Shown piece after piece: positions 1-11,177 of a stretch of DNA of 64,000 nt; within the stretch, counting starts at the first letter, position 1; each line of letters opens with the position of its first letter. Where the stretch lies: contig NC_091009.1 of NCBI RefSeq assembly GCF_041146395.1, forward strand, positions 2,752,501 to 2,816,500, in the 5' to 3' direction. Source of the DNA: Eulemur rufifrons. Lineage: Eukaryota > Chordata > Mammalia > Primates > Lemuridae. The notes below the pieces were generated by a model that saw only the letters and a program-made list of their open reading frames with translations, ran no database searches and was not told where the DNA came from. Both the position numbers and the translations under genes were made by a program.

Positions 1-1836
1 ATGGAAAAACTATGCTGAGGCCCAGCTCACTTGGTGTGGCCGATACTTGATCCTGGAGCCTGGCAAGAAGCCATTCTTCTAAGTATCATTGCACCATCCT
101 TTTTCCATTATTTACAAAAGCAGAACACCTTTCACCATTTAGCATAAGGATCAGTCACTGGAGGGTAGGTTTTCGTGTGGGGTTGGGGGGGTGGTGGGAG
201 GCAGACCATCTGTCAGTATGGTGGTTTGTTTATATTATCCCCAGAGAGGAGAAGTGGGCATGTGTGTGGCAGTTCAAAAGTGTGGATCCTGTTTCAGTCT
301 TAGACCCCTCTATGCGTGGGCACAGGTAACTGGCTTGTTCCAAGAAGTATGTCACAGAGCTTTTGAAATAAACACTACATTGAGAGTTATTTGCCAGTTT
401 TTGCAGCACCTTTCACGATAATTGTGATAAGGTTCATCTCTCCCTCCTTAAATCCAAGATGGCTGCAACGGAAAAAACTATGGTGAGGCCTAGCTAACTT
501 GGTGTTGCTGATACTTGGTATTGGAGCCTGGCAAGAGACCACTCTTTCAAGTATCATTCCACCATCCTTTCTCCATTATTTTAAAAGGCAGAGCACCTTT
601 CACCAGTGAGCATAAGAATGAGTTGCTGGAGGGGATGTTTTTATGTCGAGTCAGGGGGTGGTGGAGGGGCAGGCCCTCTGTCAGTCTGGTGATTTGTTTT
701 TATTATGCCCAGAGAGGAGAAGTGGGTATGTGTGTGGCAGGTGAAAAGGGCAGATCCTGTTTCAGTCTTAGACTGAACAGGATCCGCAGTTTTCAGCCTG
801 TTCCTTTAAGAATCATTTGATTCATCAGCTGGGACTCTACCAAGGTTCTATAGACCCCTCTATGAGTGCACCCAGTACACTGGCTGGTTCCAAGAAGTAT
901 ACCGCAGAGCTTTTGAAATAACTACTACGGTGAGAATTATTTGCCAGTTTTTGCAGCACCTTTCACAATAATTGTGTTAAGATTCGCCTCTGCATCCTTA
1001 AACACAAGATGGCTGCCATGGAAAACACTATGCTGAGGCATAGCTCACTTGGTGTTGCCAATACTTGGTACTGGACCCTGGCAAGAAGCCAGTTTTTTAA
1101 GTATCATTCCATGATCCTTTCTCCACTATTTTAAATGGCAGAGCACCTTTTGGCAGTTAGCATAAGAATGAATCGCTGGAAGGGACTTTTTTTGTGGGGT
1201 CGGGTGGTGTTTGGGGGTCAGGGCATCTTTCAGTCTGGCGGTTTGTTTTTATTAGGCCCAGAGAGGAGAAGTGGGCATGTGTGTGGCAGGTGAAAAGTGC
1301 TGATCCTCTTTCAGTCTTAGGGTGAAAGAGAATCAGCAGTTTTCAGCCCGTTTCTTTAAGAATCCTTTGATTCATCACCTGGCTATCTACCATGGTTCTC
1401 TGGACCCCTCAATGCGTGGGACCCTTTAACTGGATACTTCCAAGAATTATGCTGCAGAGCTTTTGAAATAACCACTACGTGGAGAATTATTTGCCAGTTT
1501 TTGCAGCACCTTTCACCATAATTGTGACAAGGTTCATCTCTGCCTCCTTAAACCAAGCTGGCTGCCATGGACAAAACCATGCTGAGGCCTACCTCACTTG
1601 GTATTGCCTATACTTGGTACTGGAGCCTGGCAAGAAGCCAGTCTTTTAAGTATCATTCCACCAACCTTTTTCCATTGTTTTAAAAGGCAGAGCACCTTTT
1701 GCCAGTTAGCAAATGAGTTGCTGGAGGGCACGTTGTTGTGTGGGGTCAGGTGGTGTGTGAGGGGGCAGGCGCTCTGCCAGTCCAGTGTTTTTTTTTTTAA
1801 TCCTCAGAGAGGAGAAGTTGGCATGTGTGCAGCAGG

Positions 1837-1890
1837 TGAAAAGTGCGGATCCTGTTTTAGTCTTAGACTGAAACAGGATCCACATTTTCT
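1837..1890. repeat. Palindrome inside an old monomer
   Basis: Inverted repeat centred near 1864 on 'cagtcttagactg', with arms reading 'cggatcctgttt' and 'aaacaggatcc'. The right arm has a small indel near its outer end. It is one of the recurrent palindromes at the same phase in the old monomers. Confidence 0.8.
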
Positions 1891-2390
1891 GCCCGTTCCT
1901 TTAAGAATCATTTGACTCTTCTTCCGTGAATCCACCATGGTTCTCTATAACCCTCTATGCGTGGCCCCAGGTAACTAGCTGGTTCCAAGAAGTATGCCAT
2001 AGAGCTTTTGAAATAACCACTACGTGGAGAATTATTTGCCAGTTTTTGCAGCACCTTTCACCATAATTGTGACAAGGTACTTCTCTGCCTCCTTAATCCC
2101 AAGATGGCTGCCAGGGAAAAAACTATGCTGAGGCCTAGCTCACTTGGTGTTGCCGATACTTGGTACGGGAGCGTGGAATAAAACCAGTATTTCAAGTATC
2201 ATTCCACCATCCTTTTTCCATTATTTTAAAAGGCATAGCACCGTTTGCCAGTTAGCATAAGAATGAGTCACTGGAGGGGACGTTTTTGTGTGGGGTCGTG
2301 TGGTGTGTGGGGGGGGGGCAAGCCCTCTGTCAGTCCAGTGGTTTGTTTTTATTATGCCCAGAGAGGAGAAGTGGGCATGTGTGTGGCAGG

Positions 2391-2445
2391 TGAAAAGTGC
2401 GGATCCTGTTTCAGACTTAGACTGAAACAGGATCCGCACTTTTCA
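2391..2445. repeat. Perfect 24-bp-arm palindrome inside an old monomer
   Basis: Arms 2391-2414 and 2422-2445 are exact reverse complements by hand check, separated by the 7-nt loop 'acttaga'. Each arm has the BamHI-like core 'cggatcctgtttcag' or its complement. It lies just upstream of the L1 insertion point. A single-stranded form could fold into a long hairpin; whether it does so in the cell is unknown. Confidence 0.9.
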
Positions 2446-2457
2446 GCCCGTTCCTTT

Positions 2458-2475
2458 AAGACTCCTTTGATTCAT
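2458..2475 (+). repeat. Left target-site duplication of the L1
   Basis: The 18-bp sequence 'aagactcctttgattcat' matches 16 of 18 positions at 8782-8799. It is monomer sequence (family wording 'aagaatcctttgattcat') and marks where L1 integration split a satellite monomer. Confidence 0.92.
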
Positions 2476-3537
2476 TCTCAATGATGGTGGAATGGTGGTG
2501 ACCTCCTGGATTCGTGCTCCTGGAGTGGAAGGCATGGGTCTCCCACTGCCCACAACCCTAGAGGTTCACTTCCCCACAAGAACGGTGGTGTGAATCCATG
2601 GAGAATCAGCGTGGGACAGAGAGAGAGAGCAAGAAAAGACTGAGGTGATTAGGGAAATAAATCACCAAAATCTGGAGAGTGCGGGATGGCCAATAGAGAA
2701 GGGAGCACGGGACAGCTGTACCCACCTCACCAGAGAGTGGGGTGGGTTCAGCCCCACAGGAAAGCATCTTGTTCCCCCTCTGACCTCCACACCCACTCAA
2801 TTGAGGATCTGCCTGAAGTCGGTGCAGAATCGCCACGGGAGATGTGGGGCTCTGCAGAGAGGAGACATTGGCAGGAGGCATTTTGGACCCTGGAGTGCTG
2901 TGCGCAGCTGACGCACCTAGCAACTGTCTCCTATACGCGGGCGGTGGGGCTGCTTTGGTCCCGGCTCTAGCAGATGCCAAACTGCCTCGTATAGGTGGGC
3001 GGCTGGATTCTCCCGGTCCCCGGCTCCTCTGGCCTCTGCCGGTCCCTGAGCATTCAACCCCAGTGACAGTGATCTGCAGACGGGCGGCCGCCATTGTCGG
3101 GGTCCACAGCCTAAACGCTGAGGAGCGATTGGGTACCGGGCGGCTCCCTGGGCGGCTCCCTTCCCTAGTCCATGGACCCTGACTAGGAGCTCCACCTTTG
3201 TGTGAACACTGAGTGGTTCCCCAGTCACGAGAGAGTAGAGCGTGGACCTTGCAGACATTGGGGTGGGGCAGACCATCGCCCGCGGGAACTGCAGTGGCTG
3301 GGGCGTTGGGCGAATGAGGGCACCGCTCCACTCTCCCTATCCACTGTCTTTCTCACAGAGAGAGACAGAAGCCACCTCGGGAGAGGAAGAGGGGCAGCCC
3401 CCCCAGCGGAGCTAGCAAAATCCTGAACAATATGTGAAGGGCTCCCCCTAGTGACAGAGGAGGCAGCTTACCTGGCACTCACAGTGTGCCCCTATCCAGA
3501 CTAAAGCTGAAAGAAGGGATCTTAAGGATTCATTCAG
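2476..3537 (+). promoter_or_regulatory. L1 5' UTR / internal promoter region
   Basis: About 1.06 kb of GC-rich sequence before ORF1, the position of the internal RNA polymerase II promoter in mammalian L1 elements. It contains a NotI-type 'gcggccgc' followed by 'ccattg' at about 3084-3096. On the minus strand this reads 'caatggcggccgc', similar to a YY1 site. In human L1 the YY1 site lies near the 5' end, so this placement is different and its use is not established. The minus strand is open for 241 codons at 2606-3331; I regard that frame as unproven. Confidence 0.85.
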
Positions 3538-4542
3538 ATGGGAAGGGCTCAGCGAAGGAACTCTAGGAGTATAAAGAATCAAGCTGAAACCATGCCCTCA
3601 AAGAGGATTACTAGTTCTCCACCAATTAACACAAAGCAGATTCCAAATAGCAACATGTCACAGGAAGAATTTCAAACATGGATCATAAATACGCTGAACA
3701 TTATGCAAGAAAAAATGGATAATCAACACAAAGAAACCACAAAAAAGATCCAGGACTTGGAAGAAAAATTCACCAAAGAAATTGAAATACTGAAGAAAAA
3801 TCAAACTGAACTCCTGGAAATGAAAAATTTATTCAAGGAGCTACAAAACACAGTGGAAAGTCTCAAGAGCAGGGTAGATCAAACAGAAGAAAGAATCTCA
3901 GAGATCGAAGATAACACTTTCCAATTAAATAAGGCAGTCACAGAGTTAAAACAAAGAAACATGAGAAATAATCATAGTCTACAAGAAATGTGGGATTATG
4001 TGAAGAAGCCTAACGTGAGAGTTATCGGCATTCCTGAGGGTGAAGAAGACAATAAGCAAGGGTTGAATAAAGTATCTGAAGATATAATTGAGGAAAATTT
4101 CCCAGGCCTTGCCAAATCTCTAGATACACAGGTTCAAGAAGCTCAAAGAACCTCTGAGAGATTCATACCAAATAGGAAGACACCACGTCATGTAGTTATC
4201 AGACTGACCAAAATATCCACTAACGAGGCCCTTCTTCAATCTGTAAGGAGAAAGAAACAAGTAACATACAAAGGAAAGCCCATCCGAATCACGCCAGATT
4301 TCTCAACTGAAACCTTACAAGCAAGAAGAGATTGGAGCCCCATTCTCACTCTTCTGAAACAGAATAATGCCCAGCCTAGAATCCTGTACCCAGATAAGCT
4401 CAGTTTTATATATGAAGGTGAAATTAAGACATTCTCAGATAAACAAAAACTCAGAGAATTCACCAAGACAAGAGCAGCTTTCCAAGAAGTATTCAAAACA
4501 GAGTTACACGTGGTCCAGCACAAGAAGGACCCTCGAATGTAA
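3538..4542 (+). CDS. L1 ORF1 protein (ORF1p), RNA-binding chaperone, intact frame
   Basis: A 334-residue open frame, close to the usual length of primate ORF1p (about 338). ORF1p forms trimers that coat L1 RNA in the cytoplasm and act as a nucleic-acid chaperone. Residues 1-50 form a basic, variable N-terminus (MGRAQRRNSR). Residues 50-155 form a heptad-rich coiled coil with the trimer motif 'RVDQTEERI' near 112-120. Residues 157-255 are the RRM, beginning 'KKPNVRVIGIPEGEE' and including 'TPRHVVIRLTK'. The C-terminal domain follows, with 'TLQARRDWSPI' and 'KLSFIYEGEIKTF'. The ATG at 3538 gives the conserved L1 start 'MG', so no other start is needed. No stop or frameshift is seen, although ORF2 of the same element is heavily damaged. 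Activity is not shown. Confidence 0.93.
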   Translation: MGRAQRRNSRSIKNQAETMPSKRITSSPPINTKQIPNSNMSQEEFQTWIINTLNIMQEKMDNQHKETTKKIQDLEEKFTKEIEILKKNQTELLEMKNLFKELQNTVESLKSRVDQTEERISEIEDNTFQLNKAVTELKQRNMRNNHSLQEMWDYVKKPNVRVIGIPEGEEDNKQGLNKVSEDIIEENFPGLAKSLDTQVQEAQRTSERFIPNRKTPRHVVIRLTKISTNEALLQSVRRKKQVTYKGKPIRITPDFSTETLQARRDWSPILTLLKQNNAQPRILYPDKLSFIYEGEIKTFSDKQKLREFTKTRAAFQEVFKTELHVVQHKKDPRM

Positions 4543-4581
4543 CACTAATCAAGAGATAAATATGAAAACACAGTTATCATA

Positions 4582-7500
4582 ATGGCTCAAGAGAGAAAAC
4601 AGATCAATGAAATTCAACCCAACATGAGGAACAGCAATCTGTCTCGCTTATCAGTTCTCTCATTAAATGTGAATGGATTGAATTCCCCACTCAAGAGACA
4701 TGGACTGGCCCAATGGATAAAAAAGATATAAGCCAAGTATCTGCTGTCTTCAGGAAACTCATCTAACCTGCAAGGATGCATTTAGACTGAAAATAAAAGG
4801 GTGGAAATCAATATTCCAAGCAAATGGAACCCAAAAGAAAGCTGGCGTGGCAGTTCTAATCTCCGATAACGTAGTTTTTAAATCAACAAAAGTAAAGAAA
4901 GACAAAGATGGTTACTATATACTGGTGAAGGGTACAATTCAACAAGAAGACATAACTATACTTAACATATATGCACCCGATCTAGGTGCACCCAGATTCA
5001 TAAAGCAAACCCTACTTGATCTGAACCAAATGATAGATAACAACACTTTAGTAGCCAGAGATTTTAACACGCCACTGACAGTTCAAGACAGATCCTCCAA
5101 ACAAAAAATAAACAAAGAAATATTGGACGTAAATAGAATGCTAGAACAAATGGGCCTGACTGACATCTACAGGACATTCTACCCAAATACCACTGAATAT
5201 AAGTTCTTCTCATCAGCTCATGGGACATTCTCCAAGATTGACCATATCTTAGGACATAAAGAATGTCTTAAAAAATTTAAAAATATAGAAATAATACCAT
5301 GCAGCTTCTCGGATCACAGTGGAATAAAAGTAACAATGAACCCTAACAGAAATCCTCATTTCTACTCAAAGTCATGGAAGCTAAATAACCTTCTCCTGAA
5401 CAATCATTTTATAAATGAAGAAATCAAGTCAGAAATCAAAAGATTCTTTGAATTAAACGACAAAGGAGATACAACTTATCAAAATCTGTGGGACACAGCT
5501 AAAGCAGTCCTGAGAGGAAAATTTATTTCCATAAATGCCTATACCAAAAAGACAGAAGACTTACAAATAGACAATCTAATGAATAGACTCAAAGAGCTGG
5601 AGAAGAAAGAAGAGACCAAACCCAAACCCAGCAGAAGGAAATTATTAAGATTAAATCAGAACTAAATGAAAAGGACCATAAGGGAGCATAAGGGAGATTA
5701 AACCAAACCATAACGGAGATTAATAAAACCAAAAGTTGGTTCTTTGAAAAAATAAACAAAATTGACACACTTCTGGCTAAACTAACCAAGAGCAGAAAAG
5801 AAAAATCTCTTATAACCTCGATCAGGAACACGAAAGGAGTAATCACGACTGATGCCACAGAGATACATGATATCATCTATGAATTCTACAAAAATCTTTA
5901 TGCACACAAATTAGAAAACCTGGAGGAAATGGACAAATTCTTATAAACACACAGCCTTCCCAGGCTCAACCAGGAAGAAATAGAATTCCTGAATAGACCG
6001 ATATCTAGATCTGAAATTGAAACAGCAATAAAAAACCTTCCCAAAAAGAAAAGCCCTGGACCAGATGGGTTCACACCTGAATTCTACCATACCTACAAAG
6101 AAGAACTGGTGCCCATCGTACATAAACTATTCTCCAATATAGAGAAGGATGGGATTCTCCCCAACACTTTTTACCAAGCCAACATAATCCTGATACCAAA
6201 TCCAGGAAAGGATGCAACTAAAACAGAGAACTATAGACCAATTTCTCTTATGAATATAGATGCAAAAATTCTCAATAAAATTCTAACAAATCGAATCCAA
6301 GTGCTTATCAAAAAAATAATCCATCACGACCAAGTGGGCTTCATCCCAGAGATGCAGGGATGGTTTGACATATGGGAATGTAATTCATCACATAAATAGA
6401 AGCAAAAATAAAGATCAGATGATCCTCTCAATAGATGCAGAGAAAGCATTTGACAAAATTCAACACCCTTTTATGATAAGAACACTTAACAAAATAGGCA
6501 TAGATGGGGCCTATATAAAAATGATACAAGCCATATACGACAAACCCTCAGCCAACATCATACTGAATGGGGAAAAACTGAAAGCATTCCCACTTCAAAC
6601 TGGAACCAGACAAGGCTTACCACTGTCCCCATTACTTTTCTACATAGTATTGGAAGTCCTTGCAAGAGCTATCAGGCAAGAGAGCAGAATCAAGGGAGTT
6701 GAAATAGGGACAGAAGAGATCAAACTCTCACTCTTTGCTGATGATATGATGTTATATCTATAAAACCCCAAGGTTTCAACCAAGAGACTCCTGGAATTGA
6801 TCAATGAATTCAGTAAAGTCTCAGGATACAAAATCAATACACACAAATCAGAGGCATTCATATATGCCAATAACAGTCAAATGGAAAACCAAATTAAGGA
6901 CTCAATACCCTTCAAAATAGCAACAAAGAAAATAAAATACCTAGGAATTTATTTAACTAAGGAGGTAAAGGACCTCTATAGGGAGAACTATGAAACACTG
7001 AGGAAGGAAATTGCAGAACATGTAAATAGGTGGAAAACCATACCATGCTCATGGATCGGTAGAATCAACATTGTTAAAATGTCTATACTGCCCAAAGTTA
7101 TCTACAGATTCAATGCAATCCTTATTAAATTACCAACATCTTTTTTCACAGACATAGGAAAAATAATTTTACGCTTTGTATGGAACCAGGGAAGACCCCG
7201 TTTAGCAAAAGCAATCTTAAACAACAAAAACAAAATGGGAAGTATTAATTTGCCAGACTTCAAACTATACTACAAGGCTGTGGTTCTTAAAACAGCCTGG
7301 TACTGGCACAAGTGCAGGGACACAGACCAGTGGAACAGAACAGAAAATCCCAATATAAAACCATCCTCATATAGCCATCTAATCTTTGACAAAGCAGACA
7401 AAAACATACTCTGGGGAAAAGATTCCTTATTTAATAAATGGTGCTGGGAAAACTGGATATCCACATGTAGAAGACTAAAACAGGACACATAACTCTCACC

Positions 7501-8470
7501 CCTCACAAAAATCAAATCACAGTGGTTAACAGACTTAAACCTAAGGTCAGAAACTATTAGAATTCTAGAAGAAAATGTAGGAAAGACTCTTACAGACATT
7601 GGCCTAGGCAAAGAATTTATGAAGAAGACCCCTAAAGCAATCACAGCAACAACAAAAATAAATAAATGGGACCTGATCAAATTAAAAAGCTTCTGCACAG
7701 CCAAAGAAACAGTCACGAGAGTAAATGGACAACCTACAGAATGGGAAAAAATTTTCGCATACTACACATCAGATAAAGGACTGATAACAAGAATCTATTT
7801 AGAACTCAGGAAAATCAGTAAGAAAAAATCAAACAACCCTATCAAAAAGTGGGCAAAGGACATAAATAGAAATTTTTCAAAAGAAGATATAAAAATGGCT
7901 AACAAACATATGAAAAAGTGTTCAACATCTCTAATCATCAGGGAAATGCAAATCAAAACCACAATGAGATATCACTTAACTCCAGTGGGAATGGCCTTTA
8001 TCAAAAAGTCCCAAAACTATACATGTTGGTGTGGGTGTGGGGAGATAGGTACATTCATACACTGCTGGTGGGACTGTAAACTAGTGCAGCCCCTGTGGAA
8101 AGCAATGTGGAGATACCTTAAACAGATTCAAGTAGACCTACCATTCGATCCAGCAATTCCATTATTGGACATCTACCCAGAAGAACAAAAGTCATTCTAT
8201 AAAAAAGACACCTGCACCTGAATGATTATAGCAGCAAAATTCACAATCACAAAGATGTGGAAACAACCCAAATGCCCATCAATTCATGAATGGATTAGCA
8301 AAATGTGGTATATGTATACCATGGAATATTACTCAGCTATTAGAAATAATGGCGATATGGCATCTCTTTGGTTCTCCTGGAGAGAGCTGGATCCCATTCT
8401 ATTAAGTGAAGTATCCCAAGAATGGAAAAATAAGCACCACATGTACTCACCAGCAAATTGGTTTCCCTGA
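4582..8470 (+). pseudogene. L1 ORF2 (endonuclease-reverse transcriptase), broken
   Basis: ORF2p normally nicks target DNA and reverse-transcribes L1 RNA there. The pieces are all present in order. Endonuclease: 'LNVNGLN', 'QETHLT', 'DFNTPL', 'SKIDHI' and 'SDHSGIK' retain the usual catalytic Asn, Glu, Asp and His positions. Reverse transcriptase: '[12 protein letters not shown]', '[10 protein letters not shown]', '[14 protein letters not shown]' and the catalytic 'FADD' at 6734-6745. The C-terminal Cys-rich segment has '[16 protein letters not shown]'. Reading passes through frames 1, 2, 1 and 2, with shifts near 4735-4750, 5635-5645 and 6368-6380; the last looks like a loss of about 8 bp. In-frame stops lie at 4729, 5944, 6761, 7490 and 8219, and a further one at 5689 falls in a small local duplication. 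The 8219 TGA replaces a conserved Arg and fits CpG decay. The frame ends at 8468-8470. Confidence 0.95.
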
Positions 8471-8758
8471 GTGCACATTTGGGAACAACACCAATTGGGT
8501 ATCGGACAGAGGTTGGGGCCGGGTGGAAGGGATGGGTGTATACCTACTTGATGAATGTGATGTGCACTGCCTGGGGAATGGACACCCTTCAAGTTCTAAC
8601 TGGGGGAGATGGGGTGGGGGAGAGGAGGGGTGCACACCTACATGATGAATGTGATGTGCACTGACTAGGGAATGGACAAAATTGAAGCTCAGAATCGGGG
8701 GAAAGGGGAGGCATGGGGAATGTATATAGCCTGATCTTTTGTACCCCCATAATGAGCT
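8471..8758 (+). other. L1 3' UTR with an internal tandem duplication
   Basis: G-rich 3' UTR ending in 'tttgtacccccataatgagc'. A module beginning 'acctacttgatgaatgtg' at 8542 repeats at 8636 ('acctacatgatgaatgtg'), a period of 94 bp. Both copies contain 'atgaatgtgatgtgcactg' followed by 'gggaatggaca'. No canonical AATAAA is seen before the tail. Confidence 0.85.
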
Positions 8759-8781
8759 AACAAACAAACAAACAAACAAAA
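8759..8781 (+). repeat. AACA-rich L1 3' tail
   Basis: About five 'aaca' units followed by an A run, ending at the right target-site duplication. This patterned tail has probably drifted or expanded from an original poly(A) tail. Confidence 0.9.
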
Positions 8782-8799
8782 AAGAATCGTTTGATTCAT
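8782..8799 (+). repeat. Right target-site duplication of the L1
   Basis: 'aagaatcgtttgattcat' pairs with 2458-2475 (16 of 18 identical). Monomer sequence continues directly with 'cagctgggaat'. Confidence 0.92.
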
Positions 8800-9266
8800 C
8801 AGCTGGGAATACACCATGGTTCTTTAAAGACCTCTATGCGTGGGCCCAGGTAACTGGCTAGTTCCAAGAAGTATGCCACAGAGCTTTTGAAATAACCACT
8901 ACGTTGAGAATTATTTGCTAGTTTTTGCACCACCTTTCACCATAATTGTGATAAGGTTCGTCCGTGCCTCCTTCAACCCAAGATGGCTGGGGCGGACAAA
9001 ACTATGCTGAGGCCTAGTTCACTTGGTGTTGCCGATAGTTGGTACTGGAGCCTGGCAAGAAGCCATGCTATTAAGAGTCATTCCACCATCCTTTCTCCAT
9101 CATTTTAAAAGGCAGAACACCTTTTTCCAGTTATCATAAGAATGAGTTGCTGGAGGGGACGTTTTTGAGTGGGGTCGGGTGGTGCGTTGAGGGGAAGGCT
9201 CTCTGTCTGTCTGGTGGTTTGTCTTTATTATGCCCAAAGAGGAGAGGTGGGCATGTGTGTGGCAGG

Positions 9267-9321
9267 TGAAAAGTACGGATCCTGTTTCAGTCTTAGACTG
9301 AAACAGGATCCACACTTTTCA
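9267..9321. repeat. 55-bp near-perfect palindrome in an old monomer
   Basis: Arms of 27 bp (9267-9293 and 9295-9321) around a single central base, with 25 of 27 positions paired. The centre is 'cagtcttagactg'. This is the clearest example of the old palindrome with almost no loop. Confidence 0.9.
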
Positions 9322-10356
9322 GCCAGTTCCTTTACGAATCCTTTGATTCATCAGCTGGGAATCCACCATGGCTGTCGAGACCCCTCTATGTGTGGGCCCA
9401 GGTAACTGGCTAGTTCCAAGATGTATGCCGTAGAGCTTTTGAAATAACCACTACGTTGAGAATTGTTTGCCAGTTTTTGCAGCACCTTTGACCATAATTG
9501 TGATAAGGTTCATCTGTGCCTCCTTAAACCCAAGCAGGCTGCCACGGACAAAACTATGCTGAGGCCTAGCTCCCTTGGTGTACCGATACATTTTACTGGA
9601 GCCTGGCAAGAAGCCATTTTTTTTAAGTACAATTCCACCGTCTTTTCTCCATTATTTTAAAAGGCAGTGCACCTTTAGCCAGTTAGCATAAAGATGAGTC
9701 ACTGGAGCGGCTTTTTGTGTGGGGTTGGGTGTGTGTGGGAGGGCAGGCCCTCTGTCAGTCCGGTGGTTTGTTTTTATTATTCCCAGAGAGGAGAAGCGGG
9801 CATGTATGTGGCAGGTGAAAACTTTGGATCCTGTTTCAGTCTGAAACAGTATCTCCGCTTTTGAGCCTGTTCCTTTTGGAATCCTTTAATTCATCAGTTG
9901 GGAATCCACCATGGTTCTCTAGACCTCCCTGAGCGTGGGCCCAGGTAACTGGCTAGTTCCAAGAAGTATGCCGCAGAGCTTTGGAAATAACCACTACATT
10001 GAGTATTATTTGCCAGTTTTTGCAGCAACTTTCACAATGATTGTGAAAAGGTTAGGCAGTGCATCCTGAAACCCAAGCTGGCTTCCACAGAAAAAACTAC
10101 GGTTAGGCCAATCTCCCTTGGAGTTGCCGATAATTGGTACTGGTCCGTGGCAAGAAGCCATTCCTTTAAGTATCATTCCACCTTCCTTTCACAACTATTT
10201 TAAAAGGCAGAGCACCTATTGCCATTTAGCTTAAGGATGAGTCGCTGGAGGAAACGTTTTTGTGTGGGGTGGGAGAGGCAGAGCCAGGCCCTCTGTCAGT
10301 CCAGTGGTTTGTTTTTATTATCCCCGGAGAGGAGAAGTGGACATGTGTGTGGCAAG

Positions 10357-10411
10357 TGAAAAGTGTGGATCCTGTTTCAGTCTTAGACTGATACAGGATC
10401 GGCACTTTTCA
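10357..10411. repeat. Palindrome in an old monomer
   Basis: Same phase and centre as the 9267 copy, with a few mismatches in the right arm ('atacaggatcggcac'). Confidence 0.8.
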
Positions 10412-11164
10412 TCCTGTTCCTTTAAGAATCCTTTGCTTCATCAGCTGGGAATCCACCATAGTTCTCTACACCCCACTATGTGTGGGCCCACTTAACAGGC
10501 TAGTTCAAAGAAGTATGCCACAGAGCATTTGAAATAACCACTACCATGGAAATTATTTGCCAGCTTTTCCAGCACTTTTACCATAATTTTGATAAGGTTC
10601 ATTTGTGCTTCCTTAAACCCTAGATGGCTTCCATGGACAAACCTATACTGAGGGTTCTCTCGCTTGGTGTTGCCAATACTTGGTACGGGAGTCTGACAAG
10701 AATCCAGTCTTTTAATTATCATTGCACCATCCTTTCTCCCTTATATTAAAAGGTGAGCAACTTTCGGCAGTTAGCATAAGGATGAGTCAACGGAGGGGAT
10801 GTTTTTGGGTGGGATCGGGGTGGTTTGGGGGACAGTCCCTCTGTCAGTCTGGTTGTTTGTGTTTATTATGCCCAGACAGGGAAGTGGATATATTTGTGGC
10901 AGGTGAAATGTGCGGATCCTGTTTCAGTTAGACTGAAACAGTATCCGCACTTTTCAGCTGGTTCCATTAAAAATCCTTTGATTCATCAGCTGGGAATCCA
11001 CCATGGTTCCTTAGAACCCTCCATGCATGGGCCCATGAACTGGCCTGTACCAAGATGTATGCTGCACAGCTTTTGAGATAAACACTACGTGTAGAATTAT
11101 TTGCCAGTTTCTGCAGCACATATCACCATAATTGTGATAAGGATCGTCTGTGCCTCCTTAAACA

Positions 11165-11177
11165 CAAGATGGCTGCC
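11165..11177 (+). promoter_or_regulatory. YY1-like motif, representative of the old monomers
   Basis: 'caagatggctgcc' matches the YY1 wording AAnATGGCnGC. The motif recurs once per monomer in most old copies (for example 456, 1006, 2101, 11719, 13880, 14423, 14973). It is a sequence match only; binding is not shown. Confidence 0.45.

Larger units (their letters stand above)
1..2475 (+). repeat. Old, diverged ~548-bp satellite monomers (left of the L1)
   Basis: About four and a half head-to-tail monomers. The landmark 'aagatggctg' (or a close variant) recurs at 456, 1006, 1555 and 2101, giving spacings of 550, 549 and 546 bp. Each monomer has the same order of landmarks: 'aagatggctgcc', 'cttggtgttgccgatacttgg', a G-rich stretch, 'cagagaggagaagtgggcat', a palindrome, 'tcctttaagaatcctttga', 'gggaatccaccatggttct' and 'tttcaccataattgtgataa'. 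Neighbouring copies differ visibly by substitutions and small indels, so this is an unhomogenised part of the array. Short open frames here are by-products of the repeat and hold no recognisable gene. I do not recognise the family; the unit length and repetition are certain. Confidence 0.95.
2476..8781 (+). mobile_element. Full-length LINE-1 (L1) inserted in a satellite monomer
   Basis: A 6.3-kb non-LTR retrotransposon in sense orientation: 5' UTR (2476-3537), ORF1 (3538-4542), a 39-bp spacer, a broken ORF2 (4582-8470), a 3' UTR and an AACA-rich tail. An 18-bp target-site duplication with two mismatches flanks it. The monomer resumes on the right exactly where it was cut on the left. The G-rich 3' UTR and the terminal 'tttgtacccccataat' resemble strepsirrhine L1 3' ends as I know them. 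The element cannot now supply its own endonuclease and reverse transcriptase, because ORF2 has several stops and frameshifts. The 2/18 mismatches in the duplication suggest an insertion of moderate age. Confidence 0.97.

Noticed and set aside
8329..8779. Antisense and overlapping frames in the L1 3' UTR
   Set aside because: They are shadows of ORF2 and of the G-rich 3' UTR duplication.
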